64,000 nucleotides of DNA, taken from Leptospira adleri (lineage in GTDB: Bacteria > Spirochaetota > Leptospiria > Leptospirales > Leptospiraceae). Where the stretch lies: positions 1-64,000 of the forward strand of contig NZ_NPDU01000011.1 in the NCBI RefSeq assembly GCF_002811985.1. The letters are read 5' to 3'. The notes under the pieces were generated by a model. It worked only from the letters and a program-made list of their open reading frames with translations. It did not search any database and was not told where the DNA came from. A program made the translations under genes and the position numbers. This document shows, piece after piece, positions 36,724 through 47,680 of this stretch. Each line of letters opens with the position of its first letter. Position 1 is the first letter of the stretch.

Positions 36724-38616
36724 TCATTTGAGATCGTATACGAGTTTGTATGCGGTCTCTTCTTCTTTTGACCAAGGCAATTGAAAAGGAACCTTCCTCA
36801 CTTTCGAACCGGTTTCCCTTAGAAAATTCCGAATCTCACTGTCTCTAAAAATTGCTTCCGAAAAAGCGATTTCGCCGGCGTCCGTGATTCCTTGTAATTT
36901 TGAAGCGTAGTTTACTGTGTTACCGAAATAATCGATATTGCTGTTCAGATTCACCGCCAAACACGGACCTGTATGAACGCTGATTCGGATTTGAATTCTG
37001 TTTTCGGGAGAGATTTGGAATATCTTCTGCAATTCAATCGACGCCCGAATGGAGTCCAACGGACTTGAAAACGACGCCATGACCGCGTCTCCGATCGTTT
37101 TTACAACGGCGCCTTTGTTTTCTTTGATGATTCTAAACACTTGGACGAAATGTTCTCTGACTTCTTTAAACGCGCCGGTATCTCCTTCCGAAATGTAGAA
37201 TCTCGTGGAGCCGACAATGTCGGTAAAAAGAATCGTTTGAACTCCGATGTCCAGTTGAAGATCGGATGCGATCGCTTGTTCCGTAAAAAGGTCGCGAAAA
37301 TCCTGAAAGTTGAATAATTCCGCGGGACGCAGACTGTAAGCGTCCTCTTTTTTTTCCTCGATTACGAAAGTTCTCGGCGAAAGTCCGCTGTTGTAAATTT
37401 GAACGGTAGGTCCGGGTTTTGCGACGAGTTCTTGTTCCGATTGATCCGCGGTCCAACGGATCGTTTCGTTCGAAGAAGGTTGTAATTCCAGAAGATTATA
37501 TTTTTTTTCTCCCGCGATCCTCAGACGATAGATTCCGTCGTTCAATAATAAATTTGTAATGTACTCTGATCCGGGCGGAATCGTTCTTTGAAAACGAATA
37601 TGAGATTTCGTCGCGGGTTCGGCGGCGCAGAAATATCTTTTTTGAACCTCTCGTACCGACGGATGAATGTGAAAGGTGATTTCGATCGTATTGAGCTTAG
37701 AGGATTCAAAATCGATTCCGCAGACGTCGCAGGAATCTTGAGAAGGAACGTCTCCCAAGTTATTGAGTTCGGATCGAACACCTCTGCAATGAGGACAGAT
37801 AACGTCCCAAGAAAGCGTAAAAAGTCCCTGTCTGCATCCGTGTAAAAAAAGGAGAAGAAGACTTTCCTGCGGAACTTTCCATTCCAAGGCCAATTTTTTA
37901 ATCCGAATTCGGTAGAGTTCGTTCTCGTCTTCCGAAAGAATATAATGAATCACTCGATCGATCAGAGTCTCTTCGATACCCTCACGAACTAAATTATTTC
38001 TGATTTGTTTTAGCTTGAGGCTTTCGGCAACCGGTTCCGATTCTTTCAGAGTATTCTTAAAATTGATAATCGAATCGTTTCTTTTTCTGGTTTCAATGTC
38101 TTCCAGAACTCCCAAAAGTCCTTTCTGATAGTCTTTAAAAAGTTGTTTCATTCCCACGGGAAGGATCAGCTTACCCAGAATACCTCTGGGGATCCAACCG
38201 AAGTAAACCGTGAGTTTGGTCCTTTCCGGTGAAAGTTTTTCCACGATATAACGACATCTAACGTATTTACCGAGTCCTTTGCTGTAGATTCTCGCGTTGT
38301 TCAAACCTTTGCAGTATTCCCATTCCCAAGGAACTTCTTCCCATTCCATAAGAATTCCTGCGTTTCTGGAGCGTCCGAACAACCTGCCTTCTTTCTCAAC
38401 GTATTTCATTTCGGGAATGCCGATCCTTTTGTTAAACGAAGATGTGTCGATAAGCCAAGGCCAAAGGGATTCCAAGTCGATATCCAATTCGAACTCCCAG
38501 AGTACATCCAAAGGTTTTCCCGATCGGGTCCATTCTTCGTCCCAAGGATATTGTTTTAAGAATTCTCCGAGGTCTGAAATTTCCTTGGATCTGAGTTTGT
38601 TCTGATTTATTTCCAT
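36724..38616 (-). CDS. SRPBCC-DUF5939-class III adenylate/guanylate cyclase fusion
   Basis: 630-residue cytosolic signalling protein. Residues about 25-175 form a START/SRPBCC-like domain ([40 protein letters not shown]). The middle (about 215-400) matches DUF5939, with two CxxC pairs (CPHC, CDVC) that may bind zinc. The C-terminal cyclase domain (about 455-600) has [15 protein letters not shown] with the first metal Asp, [11 protein letters not shown] with the second, and [14 protein letters not shown] with the transition-state Asn; it therefore looks active. The substrate (ATP or GTP) cannot be fixed by eye. The SRPBCC pocket suggests control by a hydrophobic ligand, which is inference. Confidence 0.9.
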   Translation of the reverse strand: MEINQNKLRSKEISDLGEFLKQYPWDEEWTRSGKPLDVLWEFELDIDLESLWPWLIDTSSFNKRIGIPEMKYVEKEGRLFGRSRNAGILMEWEEVPWEWEYCKGLNNARIYSKGLGKYVRCRYIVEKLSPERTKLTVYFGWIPRGILGKLILPVGMKQLFKDYQKGLLGVLEDIETRKRNDSIINFKNTLKESEPVAESLKLKQIRNNLVREGIEETLIDRVIHYILSEDENELYRIRIKKLALEWKVPQESLLLLFLHGCRQGLFTLSWDVICPHCRGVRSELNNLGDVPSQDSCDVCGIDFESSKLNTIEITFHIHPSVREVQKRYFCAAEPATKSHIRFQRTIPPGSEYITNLLLNDGIYRLRIAGEKKYNLLELQPSSNETIRWTADQSEQELVAKPGPTVQIYNSGLSPRTFVIEEKKEDAYSLRPAELFNFQDFRDLFTEQAIASDLQLDIGVQTILFTDIVGSTRFYISEGDTGAFKEVREHFVQVFRIIKENKGAVVKTIGDAVMASFSSPLDSIRASIELQKIFQISPENRIQIRISVHTGPCLAVNLNSNIDYFGNTVNYASKLQGITDAGEIAFSEAIFRDSEIRNFLRETGSKVRKVPFQLPWSKEEETAYKLVYDLK

Positions 38617-38733
38617 GTCGATTCTCTGGTTCCCGTACGAAACATATTTTATTTATAATCCTAAATTCTGCGAGGTAGCGTTAGAAAATTCTCACCATCA
38701 TAAAAGGAATGGGAAAACGATCCGATTCTTTCC

Positions 38734-38772
<39 letters not shown>

Positions 38773-38810
38773 GTTTCCTGCTATTGAGTTCGGAAGAAAT
38801 TTGGTACGGT

Positions 38811-40064
38811 ATGCAATATTCTCAATTCGGTCAAAAATTCAAGAAGCAAACGGGGATCGGACAACTTATGGAGGATCTGGGGAGTCCTCCGCCCGGCGCT
38901 TGTATGTTGGGCGGCGGCAATCCTGCACTGATTTCGGAAGTCGCCCAGGTTTGGAAAGAGATCGTATCGAAACAGATCGAATCGGGAAGTTTCAAAAGAA
39001 TTCTAGGGAGTTACGAATCTCCGGCCGGGATTCAAGAACTTAGGGAACGCGTTGCGTCCATTTTATCGGAAGAATCGGGAACCGCGATTTCCGAAAATCA
39101 GATTGCGATCACCAATGGAAGTCAGAACGCGTTTTATCTTTTGTTGAATTTTTTCTCGGGTAAATTTGAAAATGCGAGGAGTAAAAAAATTCTATTTCCG
39201 ATTCTTCCCGAATACATAGGTTATACGGATCAAACTTTGGAAACGGATTCTTTTCTTTCGTTTCTTCCTAAAATTCAGGAAATCGATTCGCATTATTATA
39301 AATATTATATCGACAAGGAAAATTTTGAAATCGTTTCCGATTGGAAAGAGCAAGCGGGCTGTATCTGCGTTTCCCGGCCCACGAATCCTACGGGAAACGT
39401 AATTACGGAAGCGGAGCTGGAGTTCCTGATTTCAAAATCGAGGGAGGCCGACATACCGTTGTTAGTCGACAATGCCTACGGTTATCCGTTTCCGGGCGTC
39501 GTTTTCGAAAAAACTTCGTTTATCCACAGGCCGGGAATGATTCAAGGATTTAGCCTTTCTAAGCTGGGTCTTCCGGGTGTTAGAACCGGTTTCGTTTTGG
39601 GGGATTCCGAGACGATCGAACTTTTGCAAAAAGCAAATTCGGTTATCAATCTCACGAGCGCAAGTCCGGGACAATATATCGCTCTGGATCTTTTCCGCTC
39701 GGGGGAATGGAAAAATTTGTGCGAGAACGTTATTCGACCTTACTATCAAAAAAAGTCCGAATTTGCAAGGAACGCGATTCTTCAAAATTGGAGTTCGGCA
39801 TTGGATTATAGAATTCATCAAAGTGAAGGCGCCTTTTTTCTTTGGGTCTGGGTAAAGAATTTAAAACTTACGGTTTCGGAGTTATATCCGATCCTAAAAG
39901 AAGCGGGTGTGATCGTAGTTCCCGGAAAAACTTTTTTCCCCGGCGCGGATCGGAGTTGGTCTCATAGAGAAGAATGTTTTCGTTTGAGCTTTGTGAAAGA
40001 AGAAAAGGAAATAGAAGAAGGAATCGTAAGAATCGGTCGAGTATTGGAAAAATTCTCCAAATAA
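38811..40064 (+). CDS. avtA: Valine-pyruvate aminotransferase-like protein (AvtA type)
   Basis: PLP-dependent class I aminotransferase of 417 residues from the ATG at 38811, the same length as E. coli AvtA; a frame extending to 38709 adds a hydrophobic stretch and is unlikely. The N-terminus [21 protein letters not shown] and LGGGNPA are AvtA-typical. PLP site: [16 protein letters not shown] (Lys of SLSK), substrate-binding RPTNPTGN, and [10 protein letters not shown]. It transfers amino groups between valine or alanine and their keto acids. No other amino-acid gene is adjacent. Confidence 0.9.
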   Translation: MQYSQFGQKFKKQTGIGQLMEDLGSPPPGACMLGGGNPALISEVAQVWKEIVSKQIESGSFKRILGSYESPAGIQELRERVASILSEESGTAISENQIAITNGSQNAFYLLLNFFSGKFENARSKKILFPILPEYIGYTDQTLETDSFLSFLPKIQEIDSHYYKYYIDKENFEIVSDWKEQAGCICVSRPTNPTGNVITEAELEFLISKSREADIPLLVDNAYGYPFPGVVFEKTSFIHRPGMIQGFSLSKLGLPGVRTGFVLGDSETIELLQKANSVINLTSASPGQYIALDLFRSGEWKNLCENVIRPYYQKKSEFARNAILQNWSSALDYRIHQSEGAFFLWVWVKNLKLTVSELYPILKEAGVIVVPGKTFFPGADRSWSHREECFRLSFVKEEKEIEEGIVRIGRVLEKFSK

Positions 40065-40153
40065 AAAGGTTTCGTCCAGTCATTCGGAATGGAAGACTGG
40101 ATACTTAGAAAGATTCAATTTACCGGAATTACCTTGTTACATTGATAGGAAAA

Positions 40154-42493
40154 ATGGAAAGTACTGAACAGGACATAAGCTTTGAAGAACTGGCGGCGAG
40201 TAAGCCGGTGGAAATCCAGTCTCTTATGCCGGATTATATTTTTTTAAACGAGGGAGCAGTCGGGCTTTCCGCTACCGCGCGTTGTATTTTAGACGAACTA
40301 CGGGACTGGCATAAAAAAACTGAAAAACACGGTTCGAAAGGAATTCATCCATCTTATTTGCTCACGTTAGACAAGCTTTCCGAACTTCTCAATAAATATA
40401 GAAATTTAAGCGAACAATCCAAGTCGCCTCAAAGCGTGGACTTTGCCCTGCGGCAATTGGTGGACTATGAGAAAAAAGGAAAAAATAAATCCGCTTATAT
40501 ATATCCATTCCTCGTTCGTAACGGAGCCAAGGTCTTAGCTCGTATCGCGATTGCAAGTCCGCAAAAAGAGACCAAAACCGACGTGACTCCGTTTCGAGTC
40601 GCTTGTTTCGAATTTTCGGAGGAGATGATCGATCTGATCCTTCAGAACCGAGCCAAAAAACCGAAACTTCCGGACGAGGATAGCCCGGGCGCTTTTTTAC
40701 TTCATAAGAATAAAGCCGGAAAGACCTGGTTATTTCCGAAACTCGCTTCGATCGAGGCGGAGTTTTCCACCCTGTTGAAACGAGGATTTCAGCCTTACAG
40801 TTATATTCCGATGACGGACTTCTTGCGGGACTTCTTAACCTATTCGCTTAAGAAGAATTATGTGATGAAGATTCTCCCGGATTATCATATCATACTGGAC
40901 GATCTACAGCTCAATCCCGACGGTTCGTACGTCAATCAACCGGAAGTGATCGCGCATTATCGTTGTCAGGCGGACGCACTTGAAAAATTCGCGATCCCTT
41001 ATCTGAAGGAACTCAGCGAAAGAGCGGGTTATAGTCTATTTAGGACGAGAATCGCCGAATTTGAACAAACTCATATTCAACTAGCGGAACCGGGAAGAAG
41101 ACAAAACAGCGAAAAGGTCAAAGCCCTCATTTCGCTTATCAATGATTATCCGTTCGATCGGGAAACGGACGAACTCGGGAAAAAAGTCTCCGAAACCTGC
41201 AGAGCGTCGATTCAAATTCTTTCCAGACTGATCGAAGAAAAAGACAAGCTGGTCCAGAGAAAAGAAGAGAACGTTTTTAAATCGTTAAAAACAAGAATAT
41301 TGAGTAAGATCTCTGAGACAACCCTGCAAGATCAAACGCTCTACCGGTTTTCACCCGAACAAAAGCTGAAGTCTTCGGGGTTGCTTGACGAAACGCGTTA
41401 TCCGTCATTGGTAGAGGAATTGAAAAAGGATATCGCGGCGCAATTCGGAATGAAAGTGATCGAAAAACCGGATCAGACTTCCGAGATTTACGCCGTGGAT
41501 CCGGGTTATATGGCGGCCGTTTTACACAAGTTAAGCGGAATGGCGACGAACAATCCTTCTTACCAAAAAGATTTGGACATTGCGAGAGAAATCAACGCGA
41601 CTCTCAGTAATCCTAAGCATCCCGGTCTGAACGCCAAGTTGAAAGCGGATAGCATCGTCAAATTGCAACAGGGAATCCAGGCGTTGGAACAACTTGAAGC
41701 GGAAAAACAACGCTCTCAGGAATTTGCAAAGAAGTTCAATCTTCCGATGGGAATGCTCGGTTTTGTCGCGAGTATGATTCTTTTTTTGATAGCTTCCGTT
41801 CACTTTAAAACGACTGGAGTTTTGTTCGTGGGAATTCCTGTAAGTTTGTTCTTAGGTTTGATGCTCGCATTTTATTTTAGAGATAAGGACAAGTCGGATA
41901 TTCTCGGCAACGGCGGCGGCGCTTCACTCGGATCCGGTTTTAAGGGAGAATACGGAGCGGCCACTTCTTCTTCGTCGGACGGATTTTATTCCGGAGGCGA
42001 CGATTCCGAGGATGAGCACGCGTATACAAAAGGAGAAACGCCGAAAGAGAAAAAAGTAAGTCTGATCGCAAAAGGAGCCGAAAGATTCGTCTTTCCGAGC
42101 CGATTTACAAAGATCACCGACAAAATTCACGATTCACGTTCACTTCGTAAAAAAATCTATGAGAATCTGGACAACATTCGAAACAACGTGGCTCATCTTA
42201 AGGGTGAGAAAGACGACGACAAGGTGGCGTCTACGATCGAATACGCGTTGTTGCAAAATTCGTCTACGATTCTCATTCCGGACGATTTGGTTCCTCAGGG
42301 AATGCCCGGTTCTATCATCCTAAGTCACAACGACTTGAAAGCGCCGTTGATTCGGGATCAGATTTCCGAATTCTTACGCAACGAGGCTCAAAAGAAAAAA
42401 TACGATAAGAAGCTGGTAAAATATTACACATTCTTAATCAACACGATTGAAGTGGAATATTATAAGTATCTGCCGAGCCGGAAAAAGAAATAA
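40154..42493 (+). CDS. Large membrane-anchored protein of unknown function
   Basis: About 779 residues from the ATG at 40154 (AGGA upstream; a TTG at 40142 is in frame). Residues 1-530 are soluble and helical, without a motif I recognise. Two adjacent membrane helices lie at about 535-580 ([17 protein letters not shown] and [17 protein letters not shown]), followed by a Gly/Ser-rich linker with several acidic patches, and a basic C-terminal domain of about 150 residues. Both large domains should face the cytoplasm if the two helices form a hairpin. Probably spirochaete-specific. The 691-residue protein at 53,630 is similar in size and style, but I see no clear sequence match. Confidence 0.75.
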   Translation: MESTEQDISFEELAASKPVEIQSLMPDYIFLNEGAVGLSATARCILDELRDWHKKTEKHGSKGIHPSYLLTLDKLSELLNKYRNLSEQSKSPQSVDFALRQLVDYEKKGKNKSAYIYPFLVRNGAKVLARIAIASPQKETKTDVTPFRVACFEFSEEMIDLILQNRAKKPKLPDEDSPGAFLLHKNKAGKTWLFPKLASIEAEFSTLLKRGFQPYSYIPMTDFLRDFLTYSLKKNYVMKILPDYHIILDDLQLNPDGSYVNQPEVIAHYRCQADALEKFAIPYLKELSERAGYSLFRTRIAEFEQTHIQLAEPGRRQNSEKVKALISLINDYPFDRETDELGKKVSETCRASIQILSRLIEEKDKLVQRKEENVFKSLKTRILSKISETTLQDQTLYRFSPEQKLKSSGLLDETRYPSLVEELKKDIAAQFGMKVIEKPDQTSEIYAVDPGYMAAVLHKLSGMATNNPSYQKDLDIAREINATLSNPKHPGLNAKLKADSIVKLQQGIQALEQLEAEKQRSQEFAKKFNLPMGMLGFVASMILFLIASVHFKTTGVLFVGIPVSLFLGLMLAFYFRDKDKSDILGNGGGASLGSGFKGEYGAATSSSSDGFYSGGDDSEDEHAYTKGETPKEKKVSLIAKGAERFVFPSRFTKITDKIHDSRSLRKKIYENLDNIRNNVAHLKGEKDDDKVASTIEYALLQNSSTILIPDDLVPQGMPGSIILSHNDLKAPLIRDQISEFLRNEAQKKKYDKKLVKYYTFLINTIEVEYYKYLPSRKKK

Positions 42494-42684
42494 ATTTACC
42501 TCTTTCGAATCTTAATCGTAGAACTTATTCCGGCGTCTTTCCCGTAGAATTAGAATTGACTCGGATGTCCTATTTTACCTAATTTGAAACTATCGATCGA
42601 TTTCCCGAGTCTTCGTTTTGATATTGATAAAATAAGAATTCCATCGAAGTTAAATTCCGTTTTTTAGTTATAGATTCTAAACTT

Positions 42685-44511
42685 ATGCGTTCTTTTCAAA
42701 AGAGTTTTCTGATCGTTTTCATTTTTTTTATTTTTTTCGAATGTGCAAGAATTCAAAGTTTGAATCCGGGCGACGTTAGTTCTTATCCATATTACGAAAA
42801 TTTAATTATTCAATGTATGCTGGGGCAGACTTCTAATTGTTTGTCGCCTTCGATTCGAAACGTGCGGAACTCCGGAGTCATCCAATCCGGTTTTTTGACG
42901 GGAGACACCGCCCCCTTCGCTTCGACCGTAGAGGTCTCGTTAGACGGAGGTTTTTTCCAAGGCGCTTCGGTTGTCGGAAACACTTGGTCTTTTCCGTTAC
43001 CTACCGGCATTTACGCTTGGAAACAAAATTCTTTGCATAAGGTTTCCGTTCGATCGGGCCCTCTTTCCTCCCAGTATTCTATTCAAATTAGAAAAGGAAA
43101 CAATCACGACGTAAACGGCGACGGTTTTCCGGATATGATCGTCGGGGCCAACCAGTTCGGAGCCGGAACGGGGAAGGCGTATATATTTCATGGAGGTCCT
43201 CTGGGAATTCTTTCGCAAGCCGCAACTTCGGCTAACACGAGTATTGTGGGCGTTCCCTCGGGTCAATTTGGATGGTCGGTTGTGTTGGGTGACGTAAACG
43301 GGGACGGCTATGCGGATGCGATGGTCGGAGCTCCGGGTTCGGGTGTTGATTCCGTTTTTATCTATCATTCTTCGGGAAGAGGGGGCGTTCCAAACGGCGC
43401 GGCGCCGAATTCCATTCTTAGCGCGGGTTCCATCGTATTTTTTGGAGGCGCCCTCGCGACGGGGGACATCAATGGGGACGGGTTTGAAGATCTTGTCGTC
43501 GGATCCTACGGTTATTCGACTTCTACCGGCAGAGTTGACGTTTTTTATTCTTCCGGAACGTCCGGAGTTCCGACCGGAGGTTTTTCTTCGGCCAAATCGA
43601 CTCTCATCGGACCAACTTTGAACGGAAGATTTGGAATCTCGGTTGCGACCGGAGATTCGAATGGAGATGGATTTACCGATATCTTAATCGGAGCCGATGG
43701 AATTTCTAAATCTTACCTATTTCATTCCGGCGGAATCGGTGGAATCTTGGGACAGGACCTTTCCGCGGGCGGATCCGTGAATACGCTTTTGAGCGGAGAA
43801 ACCGCGAGCCAATTTGGAATTTCGGTTTCAATGGGCGACGTCAATGCGGACGGTTTTCAAGACGCTCTGATCGGCGCCCGATCCTACTCCGGAAACCAAG
43901 GACGCGCATACATTTTTCATTCCGGTGGAAACTTTGGGATTTCCAGTCAGGATTTATCCGCTTCCGGAATCGCAAATACGATCTTAACCGGTCAAGCCGC
44001 TTCGAGCTTTTTTGGAATTTCAGTTTCTTTGGGAGATGTAAATGGGGACGGATTTTTGGACGCTCTCGTCGGAGCTTACGGAGTCGGGCAAGGAAATTCA
44101 TTCCTATTTCTTTCCACGGGATCTTCGGGAATCGTCAGCCAAAATCTTTTGAGCGGCGGCGCCGCTCATACGACATTTATCGGTGAAACGGCCGGAGACC
44201 AATTCGGAATTTTCTTAAACTTTATAGATGTAAACGGAGACGGATGTTCTGACGCGTCGATCGGGGCTTATGGATATTCGGCCGGAGGAAACACGGGGAG
44301 GACTTATATTTTTTCCGGTTCTTCTTCGGGAATTTTAATCGGAACTGCTCTCAGTGCGAATTCGATTCTTACGGGAGAGCCAGCCAGCCAGTTCGGTTAT
44401 TCGATTGCTTTCAATGAATATAAGAGTTTATTATTGTTTCCTAAAGATTCAAAATCCATATTTAGACCGATTCTTTATAGAGAAGAAGAAACTGAAATAT
44501 CTTATCTTTGA
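42685..44511 (+). CDS. FG-GAP (integrin-alpha-like) repeat lipoprotein
   Basis: 608-residue lipoprotein; signal [17 protein letters not shown] ends in the lipobox FFEC. Residues about 150-590 contain seven FG-GAP repeats, each with a calcium-loop motif such as DVNGDGFPDMIVGA, DVNGDGYADAMVGA, DINGDGFEDLVVGS and DVNGDGCSDASIGA. Seven such repeats fold into a complete beta-propeller, as in integrin alpha chains. A linker between repeats recurs as GQDLSAGG...TLLSGETASQFGIS. Likely surface-exposed or periplasmic and calcium-binding; adhesion is a reasonable guess only. It precedes another surface-repeat gene. Confidence 0.88.
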   Translation: MRSFQKSFLIVFIFFIFFECARIQSLNPGDVSSYPYYENLIIQCMLGQTSNCLSPSIRNVRNSGVIQSGFLTGDTAPFASTVEVSLDGGFFQGASVVGNTWSFPLPTGIYAWKQNSLHKVSVRSGPLSSQYSIQIRKGNNHDVNGDGFPDMIVGANQFGAGTGKAYIFHGGPLGILSQAATSANTSIVGVPSGQFGWSVVLGDVNGDGYADAMVGAPGSGVDSVFIYHSSGRGGVPNGAAPNSILSAGSIVFFGGALATGDINGDGFEDLVVGSYGYSTSTGRVDVFYSSGTSGVPTGGFSSAKSTLIGPTLNGRFGISVATGDSNGDGFTDILIGADGISKSYLFHSGGIGGILGQDLSAGGSVNTLLSGETASQFGISVSMGDVNADGFQDALIGARSYSGNQGRAYIFHSGGNFGISSQDLSASGIANTILTGQAASSFFGISVSLGDVNGDGFLDALVGAYGVGQGNSFLFLSTGSSGIVSQNLLSGGAAHTTFIGETAGDQFGIFLNFIDVNGDGCSDASIGAYGYSAGGNTGRTYIFSGSSSGILIGTALSANSILTGEPASQFGYSIAFNEYKSLLLFPKDSKSIFRPILYREEETEISYL

Positions 44512-44721
44512 TTTTTATACCTTCCTTAAAGTATATTCGTATTTTTGAATTCTCAAAGATCTAAGAATTTGTTTCCTTTTTCCGTTGTTAGACCACTCGA
44601 AGTTTTCTGATGAATTATAATTTGGGTCCTTTCCTTTGATGCATTCTTTGAAAAAGAATTGAAAATAGAAAAGTTAAATTGTAATCAATGCATCGTCCTT
44701 TGATAAAGAGAGGAGATCGTC

Positions 44722-47073
44722 TTGACCCGATTCTACATTTTGATTCTGCTGCATCTGCTTTCATCTAATTTGATCGCCGAAACCATTACTCCTCTACAAG
44801 TCGCCTTATTCAATCCCATACAATTGACAGAGGAAGAATCGGACGTTTTTGGACTTCGTTTGAATTTTATTTACGGAAAGAATCGGAACCTATACGGACT
44901 CGATTTGGGGCTCGTCAATTCGGTTGCTGAGAATTCGGGCGGTCTTGCGTTGGGAATGGTCAACTATAGCGGAAGTCACAGCGGCTTACAAACGGGTGTT
45001 GTCAATTTAAGCAAACGCAGGTTATATGGCATTCAGTTCGGGATCGCAAATTACTGCGACTCGCCGTTCGGATTGCAGCTTGGTTTGGTGAATGTCGGCA
45101 ATGAAGCCTATCTCCCTATGCTTGGAATTTTTACAAACGTGGCGAGAAAGCCGTATCTAGGTCAATTCACCGTAGGCTTTAATCAGGCCAGGGAAAGTTT
45201 TTTTCAAGTCGGCGGTATTTTAAACAATTCGAATGAAGGACTCATTCAACTCGCGGGCGGCTTAAATTTCAGCGAAAACTCTATCCTTCAAATTTCAGGA
45301 CTTTCTAATCTATCGGAGAACGGCGTTTTTCAACTTACCCTCGGAGTCAATCGAGGCGCCGACACAAAATCGCAGTTCGCCGGTTTATTGAATATTTCCG
45401 GAAATTCTTTGTTACAGATGGCGTTCATCGGAAATTCGATCTTGAGCGAGGGGTTTTTGCAATTCGCGCTTCTTGGAAATCACGCTCGCAAGAACCAAAT
45501 TCAAATCGCGGTTTTGGGTAACTACGCGCAATCAAGTTATTTGCAATTTTCGAGCCTTCTGAATATCAATACCTGTCCTGACGGATGCAAGGCGAACGCT
45601 CAGATATCGACGTTCCTAAACTATTCGGATCAAGTAAACAGCCAATTCGGTTTAATAAATATTGCGAATCAATCAAATCTTCAAATCGGAATTCTAAATC
45701 TAAGCGATTCGAGCAAAAAAGGACAGGCGGGTATTTTTAATCGATCTCCCAAAACAGAAGGATTTATGATCGGATTGATAAACGAAAGTCACGAGCTTTT
45801 CGGTTATCAAATCGGTCTTATTAATATCGCGAAAAACGCTTTTTTTCCGTTCACTCTATTCTTTAACTCCAATTATGAAAATAGAAACGTTAAGCGGAAC
45901 ACAGGTTTGCTTGAAGGACGCTATTCTCTTTTTCAGTTGAGTCTTTATTCTCCATTACAATTTTTCACCTATGAAACGCCTATCAATGGGGTTCGATTAA
46001 ATCTTTTCTATGGAAAGAGTGTTTCGATTTTTGGACTAGATTTGGGTCTGTTCAATCTCGCCTCGGAAGTGAGAGGTGTTGAAATCGGAGCGTTCAATCT
46101 CATCCGCAAAGACTTCGGAGGCGTTCAGATCGGCCTATTCAATTCTTTAGTCGAAGATTTTTACGGAATGCAGATCGGTGCATTGGGTCATTACAATCGA
46201 AAATCATTATATGGTTTTTCGATCTCACCGATTGCCGTTACAAAAGGAAACGTATATGGGATGCAGATAGGACTTCTTCTAAATTCAGGGCAGAACTTTC
46301 CGTTGCCTCAGTTTAGTTTCGGTTTCAATATCGCAAATTTTTCCGCCGGGCAAATCGGAGGAATCGGTAACTATGCTTCCAACAACGTAAAAGGGGCGCA
46401 GATCTCGACCGGGTTCAATTACGCGAAAGGGAATGTCTACGGGCAGATTGCGGGAATTTTTAACTATGCAGAAGGAAACGTCGTTCCGGGACAAATATCT
46501 TTATTCTTCAATCGTGCGCTTTATACTCCGTTTCAACTTTCTTTGTTCGGAAACCATGCAGTTGAAGAAAGCGACATTCAGCTTGCCGGTCTATTTAACA
46601 TCGTAGCAAGGGATATTCGTTCCGCACCTTTCGGACGAGGCGCCGATCCGTATGCTCAAGTATCCTTGGTCTTCAATCTTTCGCGAAAAACATACTTTCA
46701 AGCGTCGGCATTCAACATCGATAGAGGTCATAACTACGTTCAAATCGGCGGAATCAATTTTGCAAGGGACGGTCATTTTCAAGCTGGAGGAATCAATATA
46801 AGCGTAGGCATGCAAGGTGTTCAAACGGGACCAATTAATTTTGCTGACGACGGAGCAGGGACTCAAATCGGAATGGTGAACATTTCCAATCGATTCGAAG
46901 GCGTATCGGTCGGAGCTTGGAACCTCAGCCATTCTTTTAAGGGATTGAGCGTTGGTATCTTTAACTTTGCCGAATACTTGACAGGGGCTCAAGTCGGTCT
47001 TATCAACATTCACCTTCGCGGAAAAATTCCCGTGATGGTAGGGGTCAACGCCGGAGCGACCGGCGAGGATTGA
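44722..47073 (+). CDS. LA_2272-type surface-repeat protein with duplicated architecture
   Basis: 783-residue secreted protein. Signal peptide RFYILILLHLLSSNLIAE. The mature protein is made of over 20 short repeats of about 16-22 residues in its first half alone, with the pattern G-x-Q-h-G-h-h-N (GLQLGLVN, YQIGLINIA, NLQIGILNLS); more follow. Such repeats probably stack into a beta-solenoid or beta-sheet surface. The N-terminal block (PLQVALFNPIQL...GLRLNFIYGK...LYGLDLGLVN) recurs near residue 400 (LFQLSLYSPLQF...GVRLNLFYGK...IFGLDLGLFN). TTG start with GAGGAGA upstream. Family name is from memory of leptospiral annotation. Confidence 0.82.
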   Translation: MTRFYILILLHLLSSNLIAETITPLQVALFNPIQLTEEESDVFGLRLNFIYGKNRNLYGLDLGLVNSVAENSGGLALGMVNYSGSHSGLQTGVVNLSKRRLYGIQFGIANYCDSPFGLQLGLVNVGNEAYLPMLGIFTNVARKPYLGQFTVGFNQARESFFQVGGILNNSNEGLIQLAGGLNFSENSILQISGLSNLSENGVFQLTLGVNRGADTKSQFAGLLNISGNSLLQMAFIGNSILSEGFLQFALLGNHARKNQIQIAVLGNYAQSSYLQFSSLLNINTCPDGCKANAQISTFLNYSDQVNSQFGLINIANQSNLQIGILNLSDSSKKGQAGIFNRSPKTEGFMIGLINESHELFGYQIGLINIAKNAFFPFTLFFNSNYENRNVKRNTGLLEGRYSLFQLSLYSPLQFFTYETPINGVRLNLFYGKSVSIFGLDLGLFNLASEVRGVEIGAFNLIRKDFGGVQIGLFNSLVEDFYGMQIGALGHYNRKSLYGFSISPIAVTKGNVYGMQIGLLLNSGQNFPLPQFSFGFNIANFSAGQIGGIGNYASNNVKGAQISTGFNYAKGNVYGQIAGIFNYAEGNVVPGQISLFFNRALYTPFQLSLFGNHAVEESDIQLAGLFNIVARDIRSAPFGRGADPYAQVSLVFNLSRKTYFQASAFNIDRGHNYVQIGGINFARDGHFQAGGINISVGMQGVQTGPINFADDGAGTQIGMVNISNRFEGVSVGAWNLSHSFKGLSVGIFNFAEYLTGAQVGLINIHLRGKIPVMVGVNAGATGED

Positions 47074-47151
47074 TCATTTCAAAATAATTTTCACCATTTT
47101 AATAATTTTAGATTGACCGTACAAACCGGTACGCGACTGTGACTTCAAGAT

Positions 47152-47274
<123 letters not shown>

Positions 47275-47386
47275 TATTTTAGGACAGAGAATTGATTCTG
47301 ACAATTCTCCTCCGGTCGTTCGGGCCTTCCTCAGGGATTTTCTTTTTCCTGAAATTCCACAAAGAATAGAATCCCGACGGACAAAC

Positions 47387-47405
47387 TCACACTGAATCAG
47401 TGTGA
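47387..47405. promoter_or_regulatory. 19-bp perfect palindrome upstream of rpmH
   Basis: TCACACTGAATCAGTGTGA: nine bases on each side of one central base, with no mismatch. It ends six bases before a good -35 box (TTGACT, 47411-47416). Size, symmetry and position fit an operator for a dimeric regulator. Confidence 0.6.
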
Positions 47406-47502
47406 AATGGTTGACTTAGACCTTTTTCAGAAAGCTTCTGTTAGAAAGAGTGTTGGATTCTTCTAAATAGAAAAGAAACGCAATCATTAACGCCAATCAG
47501 GG

Positions 47503-47670
<168 letters not shown>

Positions 47671-47680
47671 GAACTAAGTC

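Noticed and set aside
40075..40101. Inverted repeat TCCAGTC / GACTGGA after the aminotransferase gene as a terminator
   Set aside because: The stem is perfect over 7 bp, but no T tract follows in either direction.
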